DNA of 64,000 bases, taken from Puccinia triticina. Taxonomy: Eukaryota > Basidiomycota > Pucciniomycetes > Pucciniales > Pucciniaceae. Each line of letters begins with the position of its first letter. Within the stretch, counting starts at the first letter, position 1. Positions 35,497 to 47,800 of this stretch are shown here, one piece after another. The translations under genes were made by a program, and so were the position numbers. The notes beneath the pieces are model-generated. The model searched no databases. It worked only from the letters and a program-made list of their open reading frames with translations, and was not told where the DNA came from. The stretch lies in assembly GCF_026914185.1 (NCBI RefSeq), contig NC_070575.1:2356001-2420000 (forward strand), in the 5' to 3' direction.

Positions 35497-36156
35497 ACAC
35501 CATAAGTGTCCAAATCTAAGTTTATTAAAACCACAGTTTTGCCAAAAAAAAAATCAAGGGTTCCCCCTATATACAAGCAATCAAAAAAAAAAAAAAGGTA
35601 AAACAAGCTAAATTAATGAACAAACAAACAAAAGAAATCTTAATTGAAACATATCTACAAAAAAAGCAAAGGATTTAACAAACTCCCAGCCTTTGACATG
35701 CCACAGGTGAAAAGAGACCGGTTTTAACCCGCTCAGCCTGGCGCAAGTGCGTGGGGCAAAAGTCGGGGCTGGAAACCCCTCAGCCAATTGCAAGCGCAAT
35801 TAGGGAGGGGGAGGATCACCACCAGTGCTCCGCAAATGCAAGAGCAGGGAGGATCACCTGGGGCATAAACCTCGGTGCAGAAGATGCCCCCTTATATACT
35901 GAAGAGGCTGCGATTGCAGAGCGCTCCATCATCACCTTGGCCCAGGATGGCCCAGAAAGCCACAAGCCACTGTGCCCGTTGCCAGGTGAATACGGCAATT
36001 CCTTGCTTGTATGTACAGCCGCTTTCACTACCCCTGAAGCCTACATAAGCCAGTGCCACGGCAATCAAAAAGGTACGTACCAATCTGGCAGGGAGTTGAG
36101 CGCTTTGGGAGTCTTGCCAACTGCTCTTTCAATTTTCTTTGCCTAATACAACCGGC
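35497..36156. other. Intergenic; possible small secreted protein on the minus strand
   Basis: A minus-strand ATG at 36083 opens MVRTFLIAVALAYVGFRGS, which looks like a signal peptide, followed by a short Cys-containing stretch to a stop at 35892 (63 residues). Another frame continues downstream. This could be a small secreted protein gene or its remnant. Support is weak. Confidence 0.25.
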
Positions 36157-36830
36157 CTAATTTGTGGCCTTCAATCTAAAGACGCCTGCAACCACCACCT
36201 CTGCAATGCAATCCGCGCCCGCAACATATTCCCCTCTGCTGCCAATTTCAACTAGGCCCATCCCGCCGTTCTTGTCAAGACCTCTCTCAGGGTATCGAAA
36301 ATTCTTTGCACTCCATTGACCACTTGCTTGGCATCCCAACCAAAAACCCACCCGGCCCATCAACTTGTCCGAGTTGTTGCAGAGGATATCAATCTCAACT
36401 AGCTCAGCTCCATTGGCACTGGCACAGCTGCTGCTTTCATATCTTGTCATTAAGTCTCTAGAGGCCTTTGATAGGTTGATCTTGTCGGTTTGGGTGGGGT
36501 ACAAGATCTCAAAATGAAGCTAATTCACCCTTTGTAGGATCGCTTTGGTCTTGAGCGGCCGGCCAGCTTCCCAGTCGAGCAGCATCAAGGGCTTGATGGT
36601 CGCCCACTCACCGGCGCGCTCCATCAACCGCAAGATCTGCTCTATGCTTGCAAACTTGGCCGGGAAATCCGCGAGCCCAAAGATCTTCAAAGCTGCCCCA
36701 AACACCTCCCCCATGCATCCCGCTCAATGCTCCAACAGGCCTCCGTCTTTCACCATCTCTGAGGACGCCATTCCACCGAACAGGATCAAGGTTGGGTTCA
36801 TGGAAGTACTGCATTTAGTTTTTTTATGTT
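36157..36830 (-). pseudogene. Decayed gene of unknown function with two in-frame stops
   Basis: One minus-strand frame reads protein-like from about 36812 to the stop at 36157: FGGMASSEMVKDGG, GAALKIFGLADFPAKFASIEQIL, LDWEAGRPLKTKAIL, LHFEILYPTQTDKINLS, ASANGAELVEIDIL. It is broken by TGA at 36724-36726 (context H-TGA-A, CGA expected) and TAG at 36520-36522 (CAG expected). No domain is recognised. It faces away from the plus-strand frame at 36908. Confidence 0.5.
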
Positions 36831-36907
36831 ACATCTTCTTGTCAGTCCCATGTGATCTCCTCCTAGATCTGCGAAGGGGTCTGATGGACTGACTTGATTG
36901 TTAGTTT

Positions 36908-37384
36908 ATGCCAACGAAGGATCTGGAGCTCTCTTTTGCCATAGATCTCAGCGTTGTTGATCTGGCCGTTCCGAAAGAGTTTGGCAAGGAGCTCGAGCCG
37001 AGTTTGCGAATGGAGTGCAAGTTGAGAGGCAACTGGAGGATGGGGATGGTCAAGATAGTGCCCAATGCTGATCCGCGTCCATTGGTTATGTCTGACTCAG
37101 ACCGGCTGCAGCTGTTCAGCATTGACAACAGTCACGGCGCTGAGAATGGGGACCTGGGGGTGTCTCTGACAGTGCCAGTGGGCATCCTTGAAGCCTATGC
37201 CGTTTTGGATGAGCACCAATGTCGGAGGATGGCGGCCGTTGTTGGGTGTTTTCAAGAGAGGTGCAAGGAGAGCAGGGTCATTGACCGGTCGGGCAACACC
37301 TTTGTGCTGAAAAACACAAAGTCCCAGCCGGATCTGCGTCCGGTTCCAGTTCCACTAGCGGGCCGAGCTCGGCGGCCCGCTTGA
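36908..37384 (+). CDS. Hypothetical protein, 158 residues
   Basis: The frame opens MPTKDLELSFAIDLSVVDLA and has even, non-repetitive composition up to a basic tail before the stop. I recognise no domain. It lies head to head with the decayed gene at 36157-36830 and 197 bp left of a solo LTR. Its last 15 residues may run into an intron or unrelated sequence. Confidence 0.4.
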   Translation: MPTKDLELSFAIDLSVVDLAVPKEFGKELEPSLRMECKLRGNWRMGMVKIVPNADPRPLVMSDSDRLQLFSIDNSHGAENGDLGVSLTVPVGILEAYAVLDEHQCRRMAAVVGCFQERCKESRVIDRSGNTFVLKNTKSQPDLRPVPVPLAGRARRPA

Positions 37385-37575
37385 CCGACTCAAACACTCG
37401 CGTTGGCCGGACCCTGTACGTGCCATATGTTTGGCTTGAGATCTTGATGCCCTCCGTCTGAAAGGCTTCTTAGTTTGACCGGCAGACAAACAACACCTTC
37501 CCCCCCGCCTCGGGCCCGTGTAGACGCGATCCGTAGAATGCACCCACTGCTCCCGCGCTAACTGCGTATAATAAA

Positions 37576-38537
37576 CAGTGTGTGAGCCTGTGTCTCTTAT
37601 GTGACAGCAGGACACAAGAAAAATGGGTGGGCACTGCTTGGATTTCTTGGGATAAAGAAATAACAAACAGTAAGAGAAAAAGAGAGAGAGAGAAAGAGAT
37701 GATCTGAGAGATGATATTCAAGGTTCTGTTGACCTGTAGGTGGGAACTAACATCCACTAGCAATGCTACTCCTTAAGGGAGTGCTGCCAAGCTGTGCCAG
37801 AGATTGCAACAGCCTCTTCTCACAATGGAAACATGGAAGGTATCTGAATTAGACAAGTCTAATCAGCCACAATTTTTTAGACTTCTCTGTGGATAGCCAA
37901 GGTTCTTTAAAGGGAAACCTATGTGGTTTGTTACTGACAAAAACCACAGAAAAAGAAGGATATGAAGTGATTTGATCCTTGAGAGTAGATGTCTAGAGGT
38001 ATATGTACCTGTGATCAAAGAGGAAAAAACAAACAAGAGAGGAGAGAAAGCAGTCAAAGAGACAGAGAGGAACTCCTCTGAGATAATCAAGGTTCAATGA
38101 AAAGGGTACTAACTGTCAATATTCCTGTTGGTGATACTGGGAGTGTAGTTGCCTTGTTCTGGTGATCCTGGGTTGTCTGGAGGTGTGGTTCTGGTCTGCT
38201 GAAGTCTGTAGATCCTCCTCAGGCAAGGGGGATCCTGACTTCGAAAATGTTCACAGTTTTCTTATGTAATTACATATGTACATGTGTTTTGGCACGCCTG
38301 GTAGCGCTGACACGTCACAACTGCGCATGCGCGCCACAACTCAAGAACTCAGGGAAGGAGTAGAGTTACAGAGAATTGGTAAGTTTTAACTAGGTTTAAA
38401 ATTGCATGAGGAAACAGAATATGAAGTCAAAACAAGGATATCTCTTAAGATGAAAAAGATATGAAGTAATTCATATGTAAAAAGTAGAAAAAGGCAGACT
38501 TTAGGTCAGCTGTGTTGACTCTAAGGCTGACACAGTG
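37576..38537 (-). repeat. Solo LTR with 5-bp target duplication CAGTG
   Basis: The LTR is 37581-38532 (952 bp), nearly identical to 6344-7295. CAGTG flanks it at 37576-37580 and 38533-38537. No internal retroelement sequence is attached. Confidence 0.95.
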
Positions 38538-38619
38538 TGTGTGTAAACTGACCTATGAGTATATTAGTCTGAAAAGCTAAAATGATCCACTGGAAAACAT
38601 TCCAGGCCGAATATTTCCT

Positions 38620-39058
38620 TTTGCCTACCCTTTACAATCTATCTCAAACCCAATTCATCCGACTTCAATTCCCATAAACTCAACGTAAAAAATATCTCAT
38701 ATTGTGATATTCAAGTCAAGAACCATCAAGGCAGCATCAACTGGAACAAAAGTGACAAGTGGACAACCAAATCTGCAAAATCAAGGGCATTGAGAACCCC
38801 TACCTGGTCATCCTCTTCAACTTGAGCGGAACGATCCAAAAGAAAGCAAAGTTGGTAAACCAAGATGATCCAAACCGAGTGTTGCTGCAAATTCATGGTC
38901 TGAGAAACATTGGTTGCCTCACCAACAAGATATCTGAAGCCTTGACCGAATTTAAAAATGCCAAACCAGACCTGGAGCAAATGCATAAGCAAGATCCCAA
39001 AGCGGCAGAGTGGATCAGTGCAATCAATCCGTGTGCCTATCCGGAAAATGCGGAGTAG
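38620..39058 (+). pseudogene. Fragment of a rust-type hypothetical gene, frameshifted
   Basis: A protein-like stretch (KLNVKNISYCDIQVKNHQGSINWNKSDKW) at about 38675-38780 is followed in another frame by IKGIENPYLVILFNLSGTI and, without interruption, a further 80 residues to the stop at 39056-39058 (AEWISAINPCAYPE). A frameshift or a very short missing intron near 38780 separates them. No start is seen. Function is unknown. Confidence 0.4.
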
Positions 39059-40734
39059 GAGATTGATTCTACTTTTCACATTCATCATTTGGTTGTTGCA
39101 AGCTTGTACCACCTCTCCGTTGTGTGCACAATATACAGAATTTCTCCAATGTCATAATGAGATATTTACAGTTTAGTTTTCATCTGATTTATGTACACTA
39201 GAGGCCAAGGCGGCTTCACCGCCGCAACCATAGGACAAACGCGGCAGGCCCCCAAGGAACTCCAAGCTCCACAGCATGAAGCCCCCCCCCTCCCCCAAGC
39301 CAAGACCAAGCTCTCCTGCCCAACCCCAAATTCAAGGATCCAAAACGTCCGTGCAGCAAGTACACAGCCAAATTACAGCCATACCCCGCCAGACACCTGA
39401 TAGAAAAACCAGCCTGTCTCTCTGCCCCGCCCACCAGAAGACCCCTCACCAGACAACAAACCAACGGCAGGCCCCTACACCAGAATCAAACAACAACAGT
39501 GCAGACGCTGCCCCCCCCCCCCCCCCCTTGGTATGCCCACACTTACAGCTTGCGCACCGCACCCGCGGCCACCCAACCATCCACAACCCTCACCTCACAT
39601 TCAACCCCTGCCCCCCCCAACAGCACCCTGCGCAACCGCGGCACACCCCGGGGGTTTCAATTTTACACAAGCTTGAAATCATCCAGGATAATCATCACCT
39701 CTTACAATTCCCCTAAACTTTCATCTCATATTCTTGATGGATCATCTCAGCAATCAAAAAGTTTGTAGCAGATAAATCAAGCAAATTGACTTCTATGTTT
39801 TTTTTCAAGAGAGATGATTTTCTGCATTTTATTTCCCTGGACTCCGAATTTTTTTTCTATAATAGCATACACTGAATGTAGAGCAAATTATGAATCATAT
39901 TGGACTTAAAATCATGATTTAACTGTCACACATAATTAAACAGAGGATTATGTGGAATGAAAATTTGCTTTTCAGAAGCAAAGCCTCCTTGAAGGCTAGT
40001 GTTTATAAGAATTCCAGCCATTGCTTATTTTCTGCCTGCCCTCAGGGTTACAATCTATCCAAAAGTGATAGTCAATGAGTGGCAAGGGCATTTGGTCACA
40101 CTGACCAGCAAAGACTGCTGAATCCAGCTAGCTTGGTGCAATCCCCTTGTTTCAGAGACCGGGGGACCCAGCACAACAAAGGTGCCTTTTGAATTGGGCC
40201 TTTGAAAGAGAGGCTTTTGAGTAAAGTCCCTGCAATTTCGTGAGAGCTGTGGATTGCTGTGGCTTTTTTGGCCTCTTGGCAACTCAGACACTTGCATTAG
40301 AAGTGTCTGAGTTGTAACTCCCAAAACTTCAGGCAAATTGAAATGCCATGAACTTTGGCATGTAGTCAAGCATCTTGGTTTTGTGACCATAAATCTTTTT
40401 GAAACATTTGAAGCAAATAATATCCATTCTATTGGATGCTAGCAAGAGTACATCTGGTAGGCTCCTTTTTCAATTTTTAGTGGGGCCATAGAAGCAACAT
40501 CTCCATACAGCTTCTCAGACAATACCAACAAATCAAAATGGATATCTTGATAATTTATTGCCAGTGAAGTAGAAAACCCCTGCCCATCTGTTGAGCACAG
40601 AAAGATGCAGAAAAATCAGGCCTTTTTGGTGGTTCATCTGGCTGAATGGATTTCCTCTGGGAAGGTGGAGCAACTGAGAGTGCAATTGATTCCCTGCCAC
40701 AACAACCCAAGCTCTCAGTTCAGTTTTGGGACAT
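39059..40734. other. C-rich low-complexity and intergenic sequence
   Basis: The stretch 39270-39660 is extremely C/A-rich with a run of 17 C at 39511-39527, so that several plus frames are open by composition alone. The remainder is AT-rich and has no recognised gene. Confidence 0.45.
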
Positions 40735-40843
40735 TAGTCCTAAGTTCCTCCTTTAGAGGCTTGCGCTTTGTGTGCCCAAGGGGCGCTTTGCACCAGCCCA
40801 GGCTGTGGCAGGGCCCTCTGAAGCAAGGGACTTATGTTAAGTT
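40735..40843 (-). repeat. Hairpin repeat, copy D (inverted)
   Basis: On the minus strand it starts CTTAACATAAGTCCCTTGC, followed by GGGCCCTGCC...GGCGC palindromic sequence. It abuts the MITE at 40845. Confidence 0.5.
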
Positions 40844-41129
40844 AGAGCATCTCCACTGCAGGTGCTAAACTGCACTGCCAAATCTTTGAGTTTGGCGACT
40901 GGGGCACAGTTGTAAGGGGAGAAGGTGAGAGTATCACATGAGAGATGGGTGATACTTGCAAGGGTGGGGTGCTATCCTGTTTACAAATTTGAAAACAGGA
41001 TAGCTCCCAAGAGGCAAGTTTGCAGATTTGATGTGTATTTGGCACCTGTGGTGGTGTTGCTAAAGCGGGTTTGAGGTGCTATATCTAATTTAACAACCTG
41101 GTTTAGCACCCACGGTGGAGATGCTCTTA
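40842..41129. mobile_element. Tourist-like MITE (PIF/Harbinger type)
   Basis: The element 40845-41126 (282 bp) has ends GAGCATCTCCAC...GTGGAGATGCTC and is flanked by TTA on both sides (40842-40844, 41127-41129). A 3-bp TTA duplication is the hallmark of PIF/Harbinger transposition. The inverted repeat is about 28 bp with mismatches. Confidence 0.8.
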
Positions 41130-41605
41130 GTGGAGGACTGTAAGGCCTCTGTGAAGTCCTTCACCAAATGTTGTCAAAGAGGCACAAGGGACCAGGCTGA
41201 AGCAGCTAAAAGCTTCTAGTACCAATGTGGGGGGCTGGATTACATTGAGCTATCACTGGGAGAGTTAACATAATGGACCAGTAACCCCTCATGCAAGTAC
41301 AACCAGTAGTAGGAAAGGGGGAAAGTCTAAAGGAAAGAAGGGACAAGTGAACTTAGCACCAGGAGAGAGTATAATGTACCATTATTCTCTGCCGGGTTAG
41401 GAAGGGTGTGGAGGCAAATGGAAGTCCTCTTTAGCTTAAACTGTGACAGGGCTTGTGAGCTATTCTGCTGAGTCCAGGAGAAGCGCTCACAAGGACTTCC
41501 TGTCAATCTGGAAACCCAGATTTTCTTAGATTTTGCAGGGAAATCTAGGAATATCTAGGATTTGGGATAATCAAGCCCATATTTCTGTGTGAAAGCTGGA
41601 AAAAT

Positions 41606-41690
41606 CCAAACTTAACACAAGTCCCTCCCGTGCTTGCGGGGTGTGAGCACCCTCCCGGCAGGGAGGGGCTTGCCTGTAATGTCAAGGTTC
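41606..41690 (+). repeat. GC-rich hairpin repeat, copy C
   Basis: It begins AAACTTAACACAAGTCCCTC and closes with GCAGGGAGGGGCTTGCCTG, with a GTGCTTGCGGGGTGTGAGCAC centre. Confidence 0.6.
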
Positions 41691-42159
41691 TTGCGTGACA
41701 AATACCAGCCAAATGGCTGGAAAGACCACAAAACCCCACAGATGACCCCCAACCCCTCTGAAATTTGAGAAGCCAATGACACCATTGGAATCCTCAGGAC
41801 TTCCTACATGTTCTGAACTGTTGAACCCTTTAAAAAAAGCTGCTGTTGTGTTTGAAACCATTTGTAAAGCTGGCCAGAAGCCAATCATCTGTCACAGTAA
41901 TTACAGATTGGTTGCCAGGGCAAAACACTATCACACCCCTTTCACACCCCTCAGAGCCCTTAAAATGGCTTTCTTGAAACACATGTAGAAACCTCAACAA
42001 TGTCACTTTTGACATGGTTTTTTTTTTTTGGAAATCATAGGCAAGAGGGTAGGCTCCACTTCCCTCATTTTGATTCTTTGTTGGGGTGCTCAGTTGTAGG
42101 TGCTACAGGATCTTGAAACCAAAATAAAACAAAATATCACAAAAACCCCGATCTTGTCA

Positions 42160-42242
42160 GGCCGCGCCTGCGACTTTACCAGTAAGCCTCTCCTTCGGAG
42201 ACGCTTCGCACCTCCTCGGAGAGGCTTTAGTTAAGCTCGGGA
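42160..42242 (-). repeat. Hairpin repeat, copy F (inverted)
   Basis: On the minus strand it starts CCGAGCTTAACTAAAGCCTC, then CTCCGAGGAGGTGCGAAGCG and CTCCGAAGGAGAGGC palindromes. Confidence 0.5.
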
Positions 42243-42357
42243 AAAATCTGAGTTCTCAGATTGACATGAAGTTCTCCAGTGAATCCAGCTGCTGACTGCT
42301 GCGTGACCGGACCGGGTGCGGACGACGCGGTGGAGACCGATGACGTACAATGGTGTG

Positions 42358-42369
42358 TGATTACGTAAT
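42358..42369. promoter_or_regulatory. Palindrome GATTACGTAATC upstream of the proteasome gene
   Basis: This 12-bp perfect palindrome contains TTACGTAA, a bZIP (Yap-type) binding core, 167 bp before the start codon. Its use here is inferred from position only. Confidence 0.3.
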
Positions 42370-42535
42370 CTTCCAGCCCGCACGTCCGATCGAAAGAGAC
42401 GAGCAGGGACAAGACAAACATTTTGGCCTCTTCAAGTTCAAGCAAACCTTCAACAAACAAACACACGTTTGCTCACGATTTCGAAAGTTGAGTCGATCGT
42501 GGAAAAATTGAGAGTTCTGATCACCAAACCGCGTC

Positions 42536-43925
42536 ATGTTCAGGAATAACGTCAGTTCACCCCTTTCAGCTGGAAATCACCGACACAGTCTAACATTCCT
42601 CAAATCTCTTTATTGGTCTAGTACGATTCAGAGTTCAGTCTTCCTTGATGATAGGCGCACAATTACAGGAAATAATAGCGATTACTGTCAATCAGCCAAC
42701 TAACCTACAAACTATCCTATCCGCAATCTTAATTAGTAATACGGTCTTCTCACCTCAGGGTCGACTTCACCAAGTAGAATATGCACTCGAGGCGGTCAAG
42801 CAAGGCTCAGCTTCGGTCGGATTGAGAAACAAGACTCACGTCTTGCTTCTAGCTCTCAAAGTACACTGATTACTCCTTTCCATTTCACTCGCCTGATGGA
42901 TGGACACTAATAACGTCTTTCTTTCAACTCTTGCTCTCTTTCAAACAGCGATCAACCGGAGAACTAGCCTCCTATCAGAAAAAGCTGATCCGAATCGATG
43001 ATCATATCGGGATTGCGATCGCCGGATTAACTAGCGATGCTAGAGTACTATCGTCAGTCCTAAACTAGTCTTCGAGCTCCCTGCTTTTGCAACGGGGAAG
43101 TCTCAGGAAACGACCGCAAGAGATTGATAATCCATGCATACCTGGGGTTGCAGCAACTTCATGAGACAGCAATCTATGACGTCTAGGTTATTGCACAATC
43201 GACCATTGCCACTTTCTCGATCAGTAATGGCAATTGCCGATAGTAAGCGATCTTTCTTGAAACTGCTTTTCGGGATTTCTGTTTGTTTAGAAGCATTCCA
43301 TTAATACTCGATCGCATGCGGTTTGGATTCAAAAGAGGCTCAGGTTAATACACAGGAGTACGGGCGCAGACCCTACGGAGTTGGATTTTTGATTGGAGGA
43401 CATGACGTGAATGAAACCCTGGTCTCACTTGATCCCTTTTGGGAAATTTAGCAAACCTTCAAACACTTTACTGAAGTCTGCTGGTTCTTGCTGTAGGAAA
43501 CTGGCCCTCATCTTTACGAATTCAGCCCCTCTGGAAACTGTCTGGAATATTACGCGATGTCAATTGGTGCTCGGTCTCAATCAGCCAAGACCTATTTAGA
43601 GAAGCATTTCGAGAAGTTTTTGGATTGTAAGTAATTTGGTTGATCATTCTCTGCCGCGAATCGAAGGGATTGGGATCTGACGTAGCTTTCTCTTTTATGC
43701 ATGAAAGGTGGTCTGGATGAGCTGATCAAACATGGCTTACATGCGCTCCGAGACACACTACAACAAGACAAGGAGTTGACGACGTTGAATACTTCACTAG
43801 GAATCGTTGGGCCCGACCACAAGTTTGAAATCATTGAAGGCGATGCCCTGGCTCCCTATTTGGCTCAAATGGACCCTAAGGATGATGGAAGTACTCAGGC
43901 TGCTCCTATGGAGACTGATCCCTGA
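42536..43925 (+). CDS. PRE5: 20S proteasome subunit alpha type 1 (Pre5/PSMA1, alpha6)
   Basis: Eight exons, 42536-42550, 42622-42632, 42737-42860, 42949-43052, 43154-43242, 43336-43406, 43497-43626 and 43708-43925, join in phase to 253 residues. The product starts MFRNNYDSD and contains the proteasome alpha signature ([17 protein letters not shown]), then [29 protein letters not shown] and [16 protein letters not shown], all in the order and spacing of PSMA1/Pre5. This subunit lies in the outer alpha ring of the 20S core, which gates entry of proteins to be degraded; it has no catalytic site. The length matches the family. Exon 2 is only 11 bp. All introns are GT-AG and 50-104 bp long. Confidence 0.96.
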
Positions 43926-44898
43926 ACGCCCTTCTTGCTCATGCCTCAGGCTAACCAAAAATAGCTCCGGCTGGTGAAAACTGCTTCAAGGATTACCCTT
44001 TCTTTCTCCATACTCGTCCGATTATTTTGTTGTTACTATCTCACCAACTGGTTCCTTTTTTTTTCTGAACCCACAATAAAATCTCAAAATTCAGAGCTCT
44101 TTCTGGATTTCATTCTTAGGCGGCACATCGTTGTCAATATTCCCTATTTCTTTTATTGTTGTAAAAACAGAAAAGATGGCCTGGAAAGGGAACAAAGATG
44201 GTAGGTTAGGAGCATTTGCGGTGGAAGACACCCTCAGGCTATCGCGATTTGAGAAAAAAATCTGCTTGGCTAACAGTTTTTCTGAAAGACATACGGAAGT
44301 CTTTCAGACGGCGTTGACGCGAATGTGGGCTGAAACTACATAGAAGAAGCGCTGATACCGTCCGTCAGGCCCTAGAAGCTCGCCCATTGACCAAATTTCT
44401 CTTCAACTCCAGATAAAGATTTCAACGACTCTCAAGATGCGTTGGTTCCCAATGCATTGGCTGATATTGCCTGACATCGCACCTCTCACCTCTGCCGGCA
44501 TCCATTCATAAGTTTTGCATACAACCTAATAAGAGTTTATACATGTTCATTGGATTTTGTATGACTGGCCACTGCGACCAACATCACGCCTGAAAATGAC
44601 ACCAAAAAAAGAGATGAACAGATCAGAGAGAAGATATTAGCTTTTGCTTGTATGATAAAAATGTAATACAATTCTGTTCTGTTTTTCAACTTTGGGGCAT
44701 AAAGCCTAGTATAAAGAAAGTACAGAACGCCAACTAACAAACAATTGAAATTCCGTTTATTATGTTTTTAGAAATTTAAACAATTGGGTAGAATACATAC
44801 TACATAAAATTATTGGAGATGGCTTCAAGAAAGTAGATAGCCTAACGACTTGGGAAACGTCGCAATTTTCTGCGAAAATCTGTCTAGATCAAATTTTA
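43926..44898. other. 3' spacer between convergent genes, no gene seen
   Basis: This AT-rich spacer separates the ends of PRE5 and the glycosidase gene. Short frames (e.g. 44131-44343) have no coding character. Confidence 0.5.
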
Positions 44899-47800
44899 TC
44901 ATTCCTTGGGATGCCAGTTGAACCAATTGGACTTGAGGAAGACAGCCCTAGAGCGTTTTCCGGGCACGCCGTCGGAGTTAACTCCTCGGACGGAATACCA
45001 GCCGCCTTCCAAGGCACGCTTTCGGGTTGATGAAGAGCTGGGCAACATCGAAGGTAGGAGCTGGTAGCGTGGGTTGGTGGAGGGCTGTGAGAGTGGATTG
45101 ATGTGGAACTTGGATTGTTTTGAGCTGATGGGAGGAAAATCGGCGGCAGTAGTGTTGTTCTTGGGTTTGTCGAACAGGTGAGTTGCTTTCCAGCATACCG
45201 AGCCCGGGACACACCACTTCATGTCCACCCAGCCTCGGTGCGACTCGTGTGGTTTCGGCCTTCCCGGTCGGACCGTAAGCAACTTGGTTGGTTGGTGGGG
45301 ATCTAGTGGGACAAATACTTCGCCCGAACCGACGTTATCCTGCACTTGGCTCGAAAGAACGTTGAAGGACAAGCCCTGTAGATGACCCTGTCTCGCAAAC
45401 CCCGCCGGAAGTCGTCTTCAGACCAAACTTTCGGCGCTCTTCATGTACATAAAGACATTAAAAGGATGGCTGGTGCCACTTACCCCAAATATCTCGTAAC
45501 GATCTGCCCAGGTGGCGCCTCTCCATGAAAGACCAGCATGAGTTCCGTTGGTGAGGAAAAAGGGGTGTGGCGTCCCTGGGACCGGTTTCGGTGGTGGGTT
45601 GAGTCCCAGGATGGCATAGCTTTTTTTTGGTAATAAGATGGTATTAGTTGTATCCAGAATCGATGGAAACTGATCACAGAGGGTAAAGGCACAAGAAAAC
45701 AGACATACCTAGCATTGTATGTCGCAGAGATCACACTGCTTTCTTGAGTGTCAAAGGCCTTTGAGGTCTGATTCTGCCAACCGGGTGCATGGTAGCTGTA
45801 GATGTTGTTGCCCTCTCCATGGGTATCAAAACCACTCTTTTCGGAGTGCCCTCTTAAGGACCATATTAGCGCGCCAGCACAATCAAAGTTTTTGTACACT
45901 TCATTGTAGGTGGCGATGTTGGAATCTGATTGAATAAAAATTGACAAACATATCAGTAGAAGGCATTCTCTGGGACGATTGGATTGGGACATGGTCATGT
46001 ATAACGATTCTCAACTTACAAAATCCATGTTCACCAATGATCAATGTTTTTCCGTAAGCGCGTACTTCGTCATGTAGACTATTGAGAGACATATGAATTT
46101 GTTCAGGTTAGTCTCGATAAAACTCAACACATGAGATTGAAACATCATTTTAGTTCCACTCACGCAGCGTAGGAGTTAAGATCGTTTTCCCCATCTTTTG
46201 CCGTCGCAATTCGAAGAAAACCCATTTATTCCTTTGATTGTGAAGAATGATGTGACTGAAGAAAGAAGACCTTACAGAGGTGATAATCAAACAGGTCTAC
46301 GTATTCGGATTCCAACACGGCTTTTTCCCAAAAAGAACTATTCTTCCGTGAACTTGGAAAGGAAAAAATGCATGACAAGCGATAAGTCAGGAAGGGTTTT
46401 ACTCGCGTAAATTGAAGGATTGGCGATTTTCCACTAACTAACTACCATCCATCACAAGTGTTCTAGGTGCCAGGGATTTGATGTGCTTGGCAATCTCAAG
46501 TGTCCACTGAATTTCGAATCATAATCAGCGAAATCTGGGGCACTTTCAGAGAGTTTGAAATGAATGACACTCTTCAATGAAATAGGTCAACACCACAAAC
46601 CTTTGCTGGAGGAGCCCTTTGGACTTGATAAAAAATAAAACTTCAGCTAAGCCCATGCGCGACGTCCGGAAGCTCTTGAAGCTATCAGTCCATGGAGCTT
46701 GAGACATACAGATGATTTTTTTGGAGTCCCCCCAATTGAGTTCATTTCCTGTCTCAACAGCCAAGATGGTGTCGTCGTCACCGTATCGGATACCATTTAC
46801 AGTGTTGACACGGTTCAAAAGGAAAGAGATCAACTTCTTAAAGCTGTCTATCATCCTCCGGTCTGTGAACCAGTCCACTGCCCTGTTCGCCGAGTTGTAT
46901 TGGGGTATATTGTATCTATGACGGATCAACTTCAAACAAACAACCCATAACCAAGCACCAATGCATCATCAGTGGTCGGACGGTCATAGGTTTTCTTACA
47001 CAGACGAGATACCAATGAGCATACATCATTATAGTTTCCTACGTAGTTTGTTTCATTTGTTCCATAATCCTACAGACAAGTGCCGAGAGTATAGTGTGTT
47101 ACTATTTGACCAGCACGTTTGATCAAAAGAGTAAATGGGAAAATCAAACCAGTCTAGAAAAACTACCTGGTTGATGATTGGGATTATGAGCTTGACCCCA
47201 TATTCCCGGGCCAGATCAAGCCTTCGAAGTATCAGGATTAGATGCACTTTAGTTATAAGCTGGGCTCGCGGGGAAGATAGCAGGCACCGGATCTAATCAA
47301 TTGAGGATACTCACACATTATCCATCTGTTCCCAGACAGTTTGATTGTACTTCCAATCTTTATTCAAAGAGATACAAGAATAACCATCAGCAATTGAGGA
47401 CGAGATTGAAGAAGGGAAAAAGCCAACAGGAGGCATGCTCGCAAAGAAATTACCATTTGAAGACTTATCCCATCCAATCACGTGAGCCTCGGAGGGAGGC
47501 ATGGTGCCTTGGAATTTTGTGTTGGCAATTTGTAAGGTATAGGTCCGAGTAACTGGTGTCCCAAAGCCAGCAACAGTCTGCAGTAGATCCCGTACTTCGA
47601 AATCGGTCCCTATGGAAAGAAAAGATTTCGTTTGAACCATTCAATCGTATCCAAATTCGGAAAGATGCCTTTTCGAGGGTATTTTCTTTTCTATAATTAT
47701 TTACTGAAGGAATTGTGATGCCTACTTTGAAACAGTGTAGGAGTACTTTAAAAATTCATTATAACATCATCGAGTTAGATTTTGCAAATGACACTTGATA

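Noticed and set aside
39276..39716. 146-residue Pro/His/Gln-rich plus-strand ORF
   Set aside because: The sequence is C/A-rich low complexity, with two frames open at once.
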